Source of the DNA: Saccharopolyspora soli
Lineage (GTDB): Bacteria; Actinomycetota; Actinomycetes; Mycobacteriales; Pseudonocardiaceae
Direction of reading: 5' to 3'
Length of the DNA: 64,000 bases
Assembly (NCBI RefSeq): GCF_022678645.1
Contig: NZ_JALBWV010000006.1
Span: 124,001 to 188,000, forward strand
Below, in pieces: positions 9,324 through 25,083 of this stretch (the first letter of the stretch is position 1; every line of letters starts with the position of its first letter). A program made the position numbers and the translations under genes. The notes beneath the pieces are model-generated. The model searched no databases and was not told the DNA's origin. It saw only the letters and a list, made by a program, of their open reading frames with translations.

Positions 9324-12300
9324 TTACGGTCCGATGTGGACGTGGGCGGACCAGAGGCAGTGTTCTTCCGGGTACTGGGCGCGGAGTTGGCGGGTCGCGT
9401 TGTGCAGGGCGTAGGCCGCGCGGTCGGTGTCGTACTCCTCGCCGCCGAACACCTCGCCGTAGACGTCGGCGTGCACCTGCACCGCGCTTTCCTCGTCGAT
9501 CTCCCACAGGGTGCCGATGACGTGCGTGAACCCCGCGAAGCCGAGCGCGCCGGGTAACGACACCGCCGCCGCGCACGGCGCGTCCGCAGCTGTCGCGCAC
9601 TGGCCCAGGTAGCCGAACTCCGCCTGGTCCAGCGCGATCTGGCCCAGTTCGACCAGCCCCAACGGCCGCTGCGGCGCCTCCCGGTCCAGCAGCAGGCCCG
9701 CCGCTGGCTGGGCCGGGAACTGCGAGCTCGGCTCGCACACGTGCAACCACGGATGCTCCGGCAGCATCTGCAGCACCTCCGCCGCAGTGGTGCTCTCCAC
9801 CGACACGATCTCCGCCGACGGCCAGTACTGCGCCAGGATCTGGTTCTGCGGCGGGAGTTCCCGCGCGACCTGTTCCGCCGAACCGGCCGCCACCAGCGCC
9901 GTGCCGTTGTCCGGCACCGGTCGCTGCGCTGCGCGGAGCAGGCATCCCAGCGTCGGCGTGTACGACGACACGACGCGATCCAATGTGGACTCACCCGTCT
10001 TCGCGGTCGCCGCGTGCACCGGCAGGAACGCCAGCGCACCGAGGGCGCTCCACCAGATCCTCGGCCACCGGGCTCCGGGTTCCGGCACGCTCAGGTAGCC
10101 CATCCGTTCCAGCACCGGGCGCGTGATGCGGTGCCAGGTCCAGTCGAGGGCGTCGGCCACCGCGCCGTGGTCGTCCTGCTGGGCGGCGGTCAACATCTCG
10201 GCGGCCTGTTCGGCAGCGGTTTCCGGCGCGGCGTTGGGCAGCGGCACGGTCAGCACCCGGCCCGCGATGACGACCAGCGCGTCCGACCGGTAGCGGCTGA
10301 GGTTGACCAGCACCACCGACCCGTGCTGCGCGGCGCCAGCCAGTTCCGCGAACGGCTTGATCCCGAGGTGGTTCGGCTGCACCCGGCGAACTTCGGTGAG
10401 CAGTTCGTCCCAGGCGCGCGCCAGTCCCATCCGGTCGTCGGAGTCGGCCAGCGTCGATTCCTCCACCGGGCGATCGAGCAGCCGCCGCAACCGGACCACT
10501 TCATCCGCCAGGTCCGGGTGGGTGCGGTGCAGTTCGCCGAGTTCTCCGCCGGTGGGCAGGAAGTCCGCCAGGATCGCCGCCCGCCCGTGCTCCAGCAGCG
10601 CCACGGCCCGCTCCGGCTCGCCGCTTTCCAGCGCGCACGCCGCGGCGTCCGCCGCGATCAACGCCCACTGCTGCTGCGCGGTCGGCGACGCGACCACCCG
10701 CTTGCCTCGGGTGACCAGCGGCAGCAGTTCGACCGCGAAGCCGAACGATTCCAGCGCCTCGGACCACCGATGCGCCTGCGCGGCGATCCGGCCGGACAAG
10801 CCAGCCGCCCGAAGGCGCTGGTCGGCGGGGGCGTTGGGCTGCTCCGCGGCCTCGGTGAGCACCTTGCGCGCCCAGCGGTAGTAGCGGCGGCGTCCGTTGC
10901 GCTGGTACAGGGATTGCAGGGCGCGACCGAGGTGGATCGCCACGCTCGCGCGGTTGGGCGCTTCCAGCGGCATCGCGATGAGCGCTTGGTCGAACAGCTC
11001 GATCGCCGTTTCGATGTCCCGCGTCCGCGCGGTCAGCCGGAACCGGTGCGCCGAGACGATGCCCAGCTGCGTCCACGCGGTGGGCTCTGCGTCGGGCCCC
11101 TCCGACTTCGCCGCTTCGCGCGCCAGCTCCGCCGCGCGATCCAGGTCGGCGCTGTCGCCGCTGTGCTCGAATCGGGTGATCAACGTGGTGATCAACGAGT
11201 TCAGCACCGCGCCGCGCCGCGCCGCGGTCGCCGCATCCGCGGCGGCCTGCCCGGCGGTGATCGCGGTGTCGAGCACCTTGGCCTCCGCGCCGTGCGAGAA
11301 ATGCCTGCGCAGCAGGGTTGCGTAACCGGTCAGGGCGATCGCGCGGCTCGGGTCGTCGGTGGACATCGCCCGCACTGCCGGGGCGATCGGCCGCAGCACC
11401 CGGCGCAACTGGCTCGCCTCGCCGGTGGCGTCGACGTGCTCGACGGTCGCCGCGGTGAGGTTCCAGACAGCGGTGCCGAGCAGTGGATGCCCGCTGTCGA
11501 GCACCCCGAGCACGCCGATCAGCTCGCTGATCGCCGAGTTGAGGTCGGCCAGATCGCCGCTCTGCCGGAACCGCAGCCGCAGCGCGTTGGCCAGGTGGCA
11601 GAACGCAGCGCGCCGTGGTTCGCCGTCGGCGAGCGCCCCGGCGCCGGACCCGAGGTGCTTGATGCCTTCGTCCAGGTCTTCGACCACGCCGCCGCGTTCG
11701 TAGCGGCGCAGCAGCGCGGTACCGAGGTTGACCAGCAGTTCGGAGGTCGCTGCCTCGCGGGCCGGGGAAATCCGGGCGGCTTCGCGGAACACGTCGATCG
11801 ACTCTTCGTCGGACTCCGGCGCGTCGGCCAGCCTGGCGTGCAGCCGTAGCGCGTTGGCCAGCCGGATCAGCGCCATCGCCCGCCGCTGGTCGCGGCGCGG
11901 CGTCTGCTCGACGGCCTCCCGAGCGATCTGCACGCTTTCCGCGGCGGCGGTGGCGCTGTTGGTCTTCGCCGCGAAGTCGGTGAGCGCCAACGCGAGGTTG
12001 CACTGGTAGAGCATCCGATCGCGGTCGCTGCTGTGCGCTGCCGCAGTCGCCGCGCGGTAGTAGGTGATCGCGTCTTCCAGGTCGTCCAGTTCACCGGTGC
12101 GCAGATGGGTCAGCTGCGCGGCGCTACCGAGGTTGTTGAGCACGCCCGCGCGTGCCGGGTGCGTGTCGTTGAGCACGCCCGCGGTGGTGCGGAAGACCTC
12201 GGTCACCCAGGGCAGCTCGTCGAAGTCGAACGTCGTGACGATCTTGTTCATCGCCGCGATGGCATCGGCATAGCGCTGCTCGGCGCTGCGGCGGGGTTCG

Positions 12301-12437
12301 GGAGTTTCCGGCGGTGGTGCGGCGGTGTCGGATTCTTCGGCGAACCAACTTGAGCGGGAGCCGCCGCGGTCCTGCCCTCCAGTCCAACGTTGCAGCCCGC
12401 GGAACCGCTCGCTCGCGCGGCTTGCATCGTCTGTCAT
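9324..12437 (-). CDS. TPR-repeat protein with C-terminal CHAT domain, probable loss of the catalytic His
   Basis: This 1037-residue protein has a disordered N-terminus, a long helical array of tetratricopeptide-like repeats (about 60-620; recurring A-x-x-LGTAL and LANALRLR motifs) and a C-terminal CHAT domain (about 730-1037; DALVVI, GALAFLPVHAA, FTHVIGTLWEI). CHAT domains are caspase-like and normally use the His of an H-x-x-x-HG motif and the Cys of SACxT. Here the Cys position is kept (YLGQCATA, C947), but the His motif reads HVCEPS (899-904), putting Pro903 where the catalytic His is expected. The protein may be an inactive CHAT scaffold or may have moved its His. It stands alone, convergent with the mce operon and divergent from rpoB. 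Substrate unknown. Confidence 0.85.
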   Translation of the reverse strand: MTDDASRASERFRGLQRWTGGQDRGGSRSSWFAEESDTAAPPPETPEPRRSAEQRYADAIAAMNKIVTTFDFDELPWVTEVFRTTAGVLNDTHPARAGVLNNLGSAAQLTHLRTGELDDLEDAITYYRAATAAAHSSDRDRMLYQCNLALALTDFAAKTNSATAAAESVQIAREAVEQTPRRDQRRAMALIRLANALRLHARLADAPESDEESIDVFREAARISPAREAATSELLVNLGTALLRRYERGGVVEDLDEGIKHLGSGAGALADGEPRRAAFCHLANALRLRFRQSGDLADLNSAISELIGVLGVLDSGHPLLGTAVWNLTAATVEHVDATGEASQLRRVLRPIAPAVRAMSTDDPSRAIALTGYATLLRRHFSHGAEAKVLDTAITAGQAAADAATAARRGAVLNSLITTLITRFEHSGDSADLDRAAELAREAAKSEGPDAEPTAWTQLGIVSAHRFRLTARTRDIETAIELFDQALIAMPLEAPNRASVAIHLGRALQSLYQRNGRRRYYRWARKVLTEAAEQPNAPADQRLRAAGLSGRIAAQAHRWSEALESFGFAVELLPLVTRGKRVVASPTAQQQWALIAADAAACALESGEPERAVALLEHGRAAILADFLPTGGELGELHRTHPDLADEVVRLRRLLDRPVEESTLADSDDRMGLARAWDELLTEVRRVQPNHLGIKPFAELAGAAQHGSVVLVNLSRYRSDALVVIAGRVLTVPLPNAAPETAAEQAAEMLTAAQQDDHGAVADALDWTWHRITRPVLERMGYLSVPEPGARWPRIWWSALGALAFLPVHAATAKTGESTLDRVVSSYTPTLGCLLRAAQRPVPDNGTALVAAGSAEQVARELPPQNQILAQYWPSAEIVSVESTTAAEVLQMLPEHPWLHVCEPSSQFPAQPAAGLLLDREAPQRPLGLVELGQIALDQAEFGYLGQCATAADAPCAAAVSLPGALGFAGFTHVIGTLWEIDEESAVQVHADVYGEVFGGEEYDTDRAAYALHNATRQLRAQYPEEHCLWSAHVHIGP

Positions 12438-12888
12438 CGGTCGTTACTCCTGTGGCCAGAGCTCACCCGGGGCACCTGCGTCGGGACGCGGTGGGTCGTA
12501 TCACGCTACCGACGGATGCGATCGTCGAATAGCCCGCGTGTACTACCTGAGATCGGGCTGGTGGACAGTTGTGCCCACCGGCACCATTTGTTAGGGCTTC
12601 GGAACGCGAAAATACTCGTCCCGCGCGTAACAACGGTCGTGGTTAACACCATTGCTACTCAGGATCGCCACGCGACACAGATCCGAGATCGAATTCACCT
12701 CCGATGACTGCGGGTACCGATATGAACGCGCGCTGTGCACGCCGGGGTTCGGCGGAATGACTCCGTTCGGCCGAGTCGTCTCGGGAATAGGGACGCCGAT
12801 CCCGGATGTTGAGGTATCCGTCACCAGTTCCAGCGGGTCGGCGCGGGCCTGTCAAGGGCCGTTCGGCGGGGTGTTGGGCGGGGCGTTC

Positions 12889-12910
12889 CCGGGTAGCTGA
12901 CCCTACCCGG
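12889..12910. repeat. Inverted repeat upstream of rpoB
   Basis: CCGGGTAG (12889-12896) and CTACCCGG (12903-12910) are perfect complements around a six-base spacer. It lies about 180 bases upstream of the proposed rpoB promoter and about 450 bases from the CHAT gene start. It could be an operator or a weak terminator; no T-run follows on either strand. Confidence 0.5.
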
Positions 12911-12942
12911 AAGTAGGTCTTTGACCAGGGAAAACCATGTCT

Positions 12943-12969
12943 GACACGATCACGTCAGGTGATCGTGTC
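12943..12969. promoter_or_regulatory. Perfect 11-bp palindrome, possible operator
   Basis: GACACGATCAC (12943-12953) and GTGATCGTGTC (12959-12969) are perfect inverted repeats separated by five bases, the geometry of a dimeric repressor site. Further GTGATC half-motifs follow at about 12981 and 12993. It lies between divergent genes, about 100 bases upstream of the rpoB -35. No regulator for it is visible in the window. Confidence 0.45.
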
Positions 12970-13070
12970 TTGCGCCACGAGGGTGATCGAAGCGTGATCT
13001 CTTGACTGCGGGCGCGCGCGGGTTCACTCTGGTCCTCAACACGGGGCTGGGCCGCCGTCGGTGGGCCCCC

Positions 13071-13099
13071 TCGACAGCTGGCGTCGTTCCGGCTAGACT
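13071..13099 (+). promoter_or_regulatory. Probable housekeeping-sigma promoter of rpoBC
   Basis: A -35-like TCGACA (13071-13076) and a -10-like TAGACT (13094-13099) are separated by 17 bases, a good match to the actinobacterial SigA consensus. Transcription would begin near 13106 and give a leader of about 150 bases before the rpoB TTG. Confidence 0.6.
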
Positions 13100-13253
13100 G
13101 CTACTTTGCGCTGCCCACTTTCCGTCTGCCCTGCACCGGGCCGTAGGATCGGTGGCGCCATTGCACCCTTGACAGCCGTGTTAGTGAACTGGGCCCGCCA
13201 GCTACTTTCACTGCCGCGGCTGTAGCCAGTTCAGAGTCCCGGAAGGACGCATC

Positions 13254-16748
<3,495 letters not shown>

Positions 16749-16859
16749 TCCTCGCCGCCGGTCCGCGGGAGCGATCTCGCGGACCGGCGAGCCGACCCAA
16801 CCTGGCACCGCTGCCGCCACCACCCGGCAGTACCTTTCGATCAAGGGAGAAGACCCGAC

Positions 16860-20771
<3,912 letters not shown>

Positions 20772-20780
20772 AGTTGACCA

Positions 20781-20819
20781 AAGGGCCCCTGTCCGACTCC
20801 TCCGGACAGGGGCCCTTTT
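20781..20819 (+). terminator. Intrinsic terminator of rpoBC
   Basis: A perfect 15-bp stem (20781-20795 with 20803-20817) around a seven-base loop runs into a four-T tract. It lies ten bases after the rpoC stop. It would also stop transcription arriving from the opposite-strand genes. Confidence 0.9.
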
Positions 20820-20828
20820 CTATGCCGA

Positions 20829-21071
20829 TCAGTAGATGGCCGTGATGCGAAGCATGAGGATTTTCAGTACTTGGTCAACAACCGCATAGTGGACGAAGCC
20901 GTACTCGAAATCGGCCGAGTAGTAGTCGAACTTCTTGTTGTACGTGCCCTGTTTCGGGTTTTCCTCCAGCCCTGCCACGAACGTCTTCAATGCGGCGAGT
21001 ACCTCGTTGGGCAAAGTGTCGCGCACCCGTTCGGCCTCCGAACACCAACGAATGTCGTAGCGCGGCATCAT
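20829..21071 (-). CDS. Small RelE/ParE-like protein, possible toxin
   Basis: This 80-residue protein has the size and pattern of RelE/ParE-fold toxins: an N-terminal helical part (about 12-35), then strands including GFVHYAVVDQVLKILMLRI. Its start overlaps the end of the upstream DUF6247-like gene by four bases, the usual antitoxin-then-toxin arrangement. I see no diagnostic catalytic residues and the fold match is by pattern only, so the toxin role is a suggestion. Confidence 0.6.
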   Translation of the reverse strand: MMPRYDIRWCSEAERVRDTLPNEVLAALKTFVAGLEENPKQGTYNKKFDYYSADFEYGFVHYAVVDQVLKILMLRITAIY

Positions 21072-21460
21072 TGATCCCCAGGCCGAAGCACGTGGGAGAA
21101 GGCCCAGTTCCCCTCGGCATTCCTGCGGTATACGTGGTTGGTTCCGTCAGCTTGCGGGCGCCACTCTTCGCCGAAGACCGATTCATCGCCGTTCTTGATG
21201 CGTTCGAGTACCTCGTTGACGTAGGGGGCGGGGTTGGCGGCGGCACACGCAACAGCCCAATAGCGGTTGATGACCTTCTGGACGCGGTCCAGGTCGAAGT
21301 CGTCGTCGGATTCCGCCATCGCCTGGTGGAATTCGCGTTCGAACTCGACGCAGTTCTCGGGATCCAACTCGCTCAGGGTGCGGTGGATCGCGGGGCCGGT
21401 CCGGTCGACGATCACCTGCATCCGAGCGCAGTACTCCGCTGGAATGTCGTTGCTGGGCAT
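21068..21460 (-). CDS. DUF6247-like protein, possible antitoxin partner
   Basis: This protein of about 130 residues resembles the actinobacterial DUF6247 family in its central part (VEFEREFHQAMAES, then DLDRVQKVINRYWAVACAA). Members often precede small RelE-like proteins, as here, with a four-base overlap. ATG 21460 is preferred; GTG 21517 in the same frame would add 19 residues that read like non-coding sequence. No strong ribosome-binding site precedes either. The C-terminal 45 residues (VFGEEWRPQADGTNHVYRR) form a separate segment. Confidence 0.7.
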   Translation of the reverse strand: MPSNDIPAEYCARMQVIVDRTGPAIHRTLSELDPENCVEFEREFHQAMAESDDDFDLDRVQKVINRYWAVACAAANPAPYVNEVLERIKNGDESVFGEEWRPQADGTNHVYRRNAEGNWAFSHVLRPGDQ

Positions 21461-21552
21461 GGGTTTCAACGTACCGGGCAGCGTCCCGCCCGAAAGTCCC
21501 TCAACCCGGTCAAGCACGCTATTTCGGGTTCCGTTCGGATGATTTCTTCGAG

Positions 21553-21599
21553 GTGAAGGGCACCTTTGACCGAGTTAGCCGGTCGAAGGTGCCCTTCAC
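21553..21599. repeat. Long conserved hairpin, family copy 1
   Basis: Two 20-base arms (21553-21572 and 21580-21599) pair with one T-G mismatch around the loop AGTTAGC. The arm core GGTGAAGGGCACC and the loop core AGTTA recur at 22464-22510 and 62281-62329. Unlike those copies, this one lies between divergent genes, not at gene ends. Confidence 0.85.
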
Positions 21600-21682
21600 T
21601 CATCACTTGATCGTGTGGTTCGCCCCGGGTGCTTGGTTGTGTCGGGTTGAGCCGTTAGCGTGTGCGGCGGCGGGAGGTGGGG

Positions 21683-22453
21683 ATGAACCACCCTGGACAG
21701 CCGGTTGTTCCGGTCGTGGCGTGGGCTCAGCGGCTCGGGTGGCGGGTTGCTTGGAACGTGCCCGGCGAGGTGTTGGAGCAGTTGCCCGGGGCGCCTTTTC
21801 ACAAGTACCGGCGCAAGTCCGTGCCGATCCTGCTGGCCGGGCGATACCAGGGGATGTCCGCGATGGCGGTGCACATCGACTTCACCTCGAAGCAGTCCAG
21901 TGCGGCTGGTTCGTACTACTCGGCCAGCACGGAGACGTACGTCAGCACCTCGACCACCAAGCAGAAGGTGTCGACCTGCGGCGTGGTGGTCCTGGAGTTG
22001 CCATCGCCGGTTCCCGAACTTGTGGTGGACGAGAAGCGGGACAAGCTGGACGACGTCTCTGACTTGTTCAGCTTCAACCGGTCCAAGGACATCTTCCAAG
22101 GCGAGGCCGTGGACGTCGGACCGGCCGCGTTGCACTGCTACCACGTCTCCGGCGCGCCGCCGGAGTTCGTCCGCTCGGTGGTGACCGTGGAGCGGACGCA
22201 GTGGCTCTACGGCGGAGGGTTGGGCCCGGCATCCAACACCACGCTGGGCAAGGTCTACTTCCGGCTCTCCGGCCGCAAGGTCATCGTCTGGTCCGGACGC
22301 AACTTCGAGGACACCGCGGTGCTCGACAGCCTCTTCGGCATCGCCCAGGAGATCCTGCGCTGGATCCCACCTGCGGCCTACCAGGACCCGATCGCCGCCG
22401 AAGCGGACCGCCAACACGTCCCACTACCCCAACTCCAAGTCCCCTTCGAGTGA
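21683..22453 (+). CDS. Uncharacterised protein
   Basis: This 256-residue protein is not recognised. ATG 21683 has a good GGGAGG site five bases upstream. It has no signal peptide. The sequence alternates short strands and polar stretches: a Ser/Thr-rich part at about 75-100, a charged segment at about 125-150, and C-terminal strands (GKVYFRLSGRKVIVW) followed by a helix (DTAVLDSLFGIAQEIL). The closing part is reminiscent of actinobacterial proteins that end in a helix after a beta-sheet with unknown role. It lies alone between two copies of the conserved hairpin. Confidence 0.75.
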   Translation: MNHPGQPVVPVVAWAQRLGWRVAWNVPGEVLEQLPGAPFHKYRRKSVPILLAGRYQGMSAMAVHIDFTSKQSSAAGSYYSASTETYVSTSTTKQKVSTCGVVVLELPSPVPELVVDEKRDKLDDVSDLFSFNRSKDIFQGEAVDVGPAALHCYHVSGAPPEFVRSVVTVERTQWLYGGGLGPASNTTLGKVYFRLSGRKVIVWSGRNFEDTAVLDSLFGIAQEILRWIPPAAYQDPIAAEADRQHVPLPQLQVPFE

Positions 22454-22463
22454 TCTTTTCGAG

Positions 22464-22510
22464 GTGAAGGGCACCCGTGACCAAGTAACTGGGGCACGGG
22501 TGCCCCTCAC
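22464..22510. terminator. Bidirectional terminator, conserved hairpin family copy 2
   Basis: Arms 22464-22479 and 22495-22510 pair over 16 bases with one mismatch; the interior AAGTAACT resembles the loops of the other two copies. It lies between convergent genes ending at 22453 and 22531, where it can serve both. Confidence 0.8.
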
Positions 22511-22530
22511 TCGTCACTGGGTCGGGTGGT

Positions 22531-23769
22531 TTACCAGTCGAGGTTGCCGCTGATCGTCTTGTCCGGTGGGACTTCCGTGAAACCGCCTTCCCGGGCTTGC
22601 TTTTCCAGGGCGTCCGCCGCTGAGCCGGTGCTGTCGGCGAGGTTGTTCAGGGCGGACCAGCCGACTTCCTTCTTCCCGTAGCTCGGGTCGGCGGGTTGGC
22701 TGGTGCTGGTTCGTCCGGTGCTCGGGTCCACGATGGGGTCGCCGTTGCTGTCGACCTTCGTGTGCGAGCCGTCCGGGTTGATCCTGGCGACATCGCCGTC
22801 GCCGTCAACGGCGTAACCGTCCTCCTTGGCCTTTTCGATGTCCCCCTTGGCGACCTGGTCGGCGATTCCCTTGCCGTCGCCCAGTTCCTCCTTCGTGCCA
22901 CCGAGGACCTTGCTGCCGATGTCAGCCGGGCTCTTGCCGCCGTCGCCGCCCGGCTTGCCGTCGGTGATCTGCTGGACGCTCTCGTAGATGCGGATCGCGT
23001 CGATGATCATCTTGATGATGGTGATCACCTTCATGATCTTGTCGATGATCGCCGTGATCTTCTGGATCTTCTGGATCTGCTGGGCGGCGCGGGCGCAGGT
23101 GATACCCGCTTCCGCGGTGGTCGCCGCCGTCGCGGCGGCGACCGAGCCGCCGAAGGTCGGGCCCGCGGTCGCCGTCGCGGTGATCCAGGTGGTGATCGCC
23201 CAGGTCAGGAAGTCGGCGAGGATGCCCTTGATGACGCCCTCGGCCGCTTCCATCATGGTGCCGCTCATCTGCAGCAGTTGGGAGAGGTTGTTGGCCTGGC
23301 CACCGGTGGCCTGCACGCCCTCGATGAACTTGGCCATCTTCTTGCGCAGCGCGTCGGCTGCTTCGCCGTCCCAGCCGTTGAGTTCGGTGTCCAGGGTGTT
23401 CGTCAGGTTCTCGGCCAGCTGGTCGATTTCGCCCTTCACCCCGGCGAATGCTTCCGCGCCCTTGGCCAGGGCTTCGCTGTCGCCGGTGACCAGTTGGATC
23501 GCGTCCCGCACCGGGGCCACGAAGTTGATCACGAACTCGACGCCGGTGCCGATGAGGAAGCTCATCGGGTCCAACGCGAAACTCGTCGCGCTGGACAGGT
23601 AGCTCTCGATGTCGCCCTTGAGCGCTTCGACGTCGCCCTGCCCGGCGTGTTCGTCGGCGCTGATGATGTCCTTGACGAACGGCAACTTCCCGAACGCCGA
23701 GCCGTCGACCGGCGAAGCGGTCGGGTTGAGCGCGCTGTTCTCGCTGATCGCTTCCGCATTGCTGGTCAC
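22531..23769 (-). CDS. WXG100-superfamily protein, likely type VII secretion substrate
   Basis: This 412-residue protein has an N-terminal region (about 1-60) of unclear role, then a helical WXG-type core with NGWDGEAADALRKKM at about residues 130-145. Next come an Ala- and Thr-rich hydrophobic stretch (about 185-235) and an Ile/Lys helix (about 240-275). The C-terminal 120 residues are polar with Asp/Gly repeats and no recognised toxin domain. It overlaps the preceding EspC-like gene by four bases. The order YbaB-EspC-WXG matches the cassette at 27873-34096, but this protein is much shorter. No secretion machinery is encoded in the window. Confidence 0.8.
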   Translation of the reverse strand: MTSNAEAISENSALNPTASPVDGSAFGKLPFVKDIISADEHAGQGDVEALKGDIESYLSSATSFALDPMSFLIGTGVEFVINFVAPVRDAIQLVTGDSEALAKGAEAFAGVKGEIDQLAENLTNTLDTELNGWDGEAADALRKKMAKFIEGVQATGGQANNLSQLLQMSGTMMEAAEGVIKGILADFLTWAITTWITATATAGPTFGGSVAAATAATTAEAGITCARAAQQIQKIQKITAIIDKIMKVITIIKMIIDAIRIYESVQQITDGKPGGDGGKSPADIGSKVLGGTKEELGDGKGIADQVAKGDIEKAKEDGYAVDGDGDVARINPDGSHTKVDSNGDPIVDPSTGRTSTSQPADPSYGKKEVGWSALNNLADSTGSAADALEKQAREGGFTEVPPDKTISGNLDW

Positions 23770-24131
23770 CAGGAACCGCCTCCTCCGCGACGGCCGTCAC
23801 CGGCGCCCTTGCCCAGGTCGCTGAAGATCTTGCTGAACATGTCGGCGATCGACTGGTCGGCGTTCTGGTACTCCTTGCCGCACGCGGCCAGGTCCGCGCC
23901 CGCTTTGCTCAGACCTTCGGCCGTCTCGTCGAGGTGCTGCTTGAACTTCTCCAGCAGCTCGCGGTAGGAGCTGTAGGTGGTGGCCAGGCCGAGCAAGCCC
24001 CAGGAGACCTCCGGGACTTCGGCCGCCGCTGTTTTGTCCTTTATGGACTTGGCATCGGCGTTCATGCGGTCGACGTTGTCGCCGCAACGCATGATCGCCT
24101 CGGCGGGTGCTTTGTAGCCGGGCATCTTCAT
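23766..24131 (-). CDS. EspC-like type VII secretion-associated protein
   Basis: This 121-residue protein resembles the actinobacterial EspC/type VII target family: two long helices, with W44 at a turn (VSWGLLGLATTYSSY) and a Gly-rich tail. Proteins of this kind pair with a WXG-type partner encoded next door. ATG 24131 overlaps the upstream stop (ATGA), suggesting coupling; ATG 24125, two codons in, has better spacing from the GGGAG site and may be the real start. Confidence 0.78.
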   Translation of the reverse strand: MKMPGYKAPAEAIMRCGDNVDRMNADAKSIKDKTAAAEVPEVSWGLLGLATTYSSYRELLEKFKQHLDETAEGLSKAGADLAACGKEYQNADQSIADMFSKIFSDLGKGAGDGRRGGGGSW

Positions 24132-24565
24132 CTCCCGCCGTCGAGGAAGGAATCCGGCATGTCGTCGTGGGCCGGGGCATCCTGGGGCCGCTCGACCTGG
24201 GCGCCGAACAGCTCGTCCTGGGTGCGCAGGATGCGTTCGAGAACATCGCTGTCCGGCACGTACTCCTGCACGATTTCGGCCTGCTTGCGGGCGGCCTCGG
24301 CGACCGCTTGCTGCAAGGTGCCCAGCACCGTGTTGGACAGCTGCGCGGGTGATTGGCGCAGCGCGTCTTGGGTGAACTGGATTCCGGTGACCCCACCGGC
24401 GCTGGCGGTGACGCTCACCGAACGGTCCTCTGAGGTGGCGGTGGCCTGCAACTCGCTGATCTGCTCGCGCATCCGGCCGAAGTCGCCCATCTGCTCTTCG
24501 GCGCGGCGACCGGCCTCCTTGAGCGCCGCCAACTTGCGTTGCATGTCGTCCAGATCCGCTGGCAT
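24128..24565 (-). CDS. YbaB/EbfC-family protein of a type VII cassette
   Basis: This 145-residue protein has the YbaB pattern: an N-terminal amphipathic helix (about 4-45), a small sheet (SVSVTASAGGVTGIQF) and a second helix (about 80-105). YbaB-like proteins lead many EspC/WXG cassettes in actinobacteria; their role there is not settled. It is the first gene of a three-gene coupled set running to 22531 on the minus strand. Confidence 0.8.
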   Translation of the reverse strand: MPADLDDMQRKLAALKEAGRRAEEQMGDFGRMREQISELQATATSEDRSVSVTASAGGVTGIQFTQDALRQSPAQLSNTVLGTLQQAVAEAARKQAEIVQEYVPDSDVLERILRTQDELFGAQVERPQDAPAHDDMPDSFLDGGR

Positions 24566-24931
24566 GCTGGCCTCCTCAGCCCAGTGCCGATTGGTCCTGA
24601 TCGACGATCATCGCTGATCGGCAGGCGTATCTGGAGTCCGTAGCGAGGAAATCCCAGAGTTGGCCCAACCTCTGGCGCCGCTCGCGTATTGGCTGGTCAT
24701 CGTCAGTGGGCCGAACGGGCGATGCGCGAATTGGGTCCGCAATGCGCGTGGCCCTTGATGAATCGCCGGGAAGACTTGGTTCGCGATCGTCGAAACGCCT
24801 GAGCAGCGGTCTTGATCGACCGGCAGGTGCGGGAGTTGCGGTACTCCCGGTGAATCTGGAAGTCTCGCACTGCGCACCCTACTGTGCAGTAGTTCGGTCG
24901 GCGTCCGAGCAAACCGGGTCCGGACTTGGGG

Positions 24932-24968
24932 GGCATGCCGTGTCGTCGAGGGGCCGACACGGCATGCC
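24932..24968. terminator. Strong hairpin, possible second terminator
   Basis: GGCATGCCGTGTCG (24932-24945) pairs perfectly with 24955-24968 around a nine-base loop. It lies downstream of another terminator-like hairpin on the minus strand. No T-run follows, so it may instead be a regulatory structure. Confidence 0.55.
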
Positions 24969-25007
24969 TCGACCCGCGCGCCGACCAAGAAGGGCGGGCG
25001 ACGAAAT

Positions 25008-25044
25008 CTCGGGCGCCACCCAGGTTTTCCGGGTGACGCCCGAG
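25008..25044 (-). terminator. Probable terminator of the gene at 25084-25491
   Basis: Fourteen-base arms (25008-25021 and 25031-25044) pair with one mismatch around AGGTTTTCC. It starts 40 bases after the stop of the minus-strand gene, and an ATTT run follows on that strand. Confidence 0.65.
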
Positions 25045-25083
25045 GAGTCGCAAGTGCTCGTCCGGCGAAAGTGGTTGCGGCGC

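Larger units (their letters stand above)
12438..13253. other. Intergenic region between the CHAT gene and rpoB
   Basis: This 816-base stretch separates two divergent genes. It holds two inverted repeats (12889-12910 and 12943-12969), a promoter-like pair for rpoB (13071-13099), and a further TTGACA at 13169-13174 for which I find no good -10 at the right distance. The part at about 12540-12720 is less GC-rich than its surroundings. Short frames on both strands lack a convincing start or codon pattern, so I call no gene. A long rpoB leader of about 150 bases is implied by the promoter position. Confidence 0.7.
24566..25083. other. Intergenic region with two hairpins
   Basis: This 518-base stretch lies between two genes on the minus strand. 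It contains the putative terminator of the upstream gene (25008-25044), a second strong hairpin (24932-24968) and presumably the promoter of the YbaB-EspC-WXG cassette. Frames crossing it have no believable start or codon pattern. I call no gene. Confidence 0.6.

Noticed and set aside
12591-12900. Two overlapping short frames (77 and 82 residues) upstream of rpoB.
   Set aside because: No ribosome-binding site, no recognisable features, and both lie in a spacer with operator-like repeats.
13169-13174. TTGACA as an alternative -35 element for rpoB.
   Set aside because: No acceptable -10 lies 16-18 bases downstream; the pair at 13071-13099 is better.
21553-22062. A plus-strand frame starting inside the conserved hairpin.
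   Set aside because: It begins in the hairpin arm and overlaps the better supported gene starting at 21683 in another frame.
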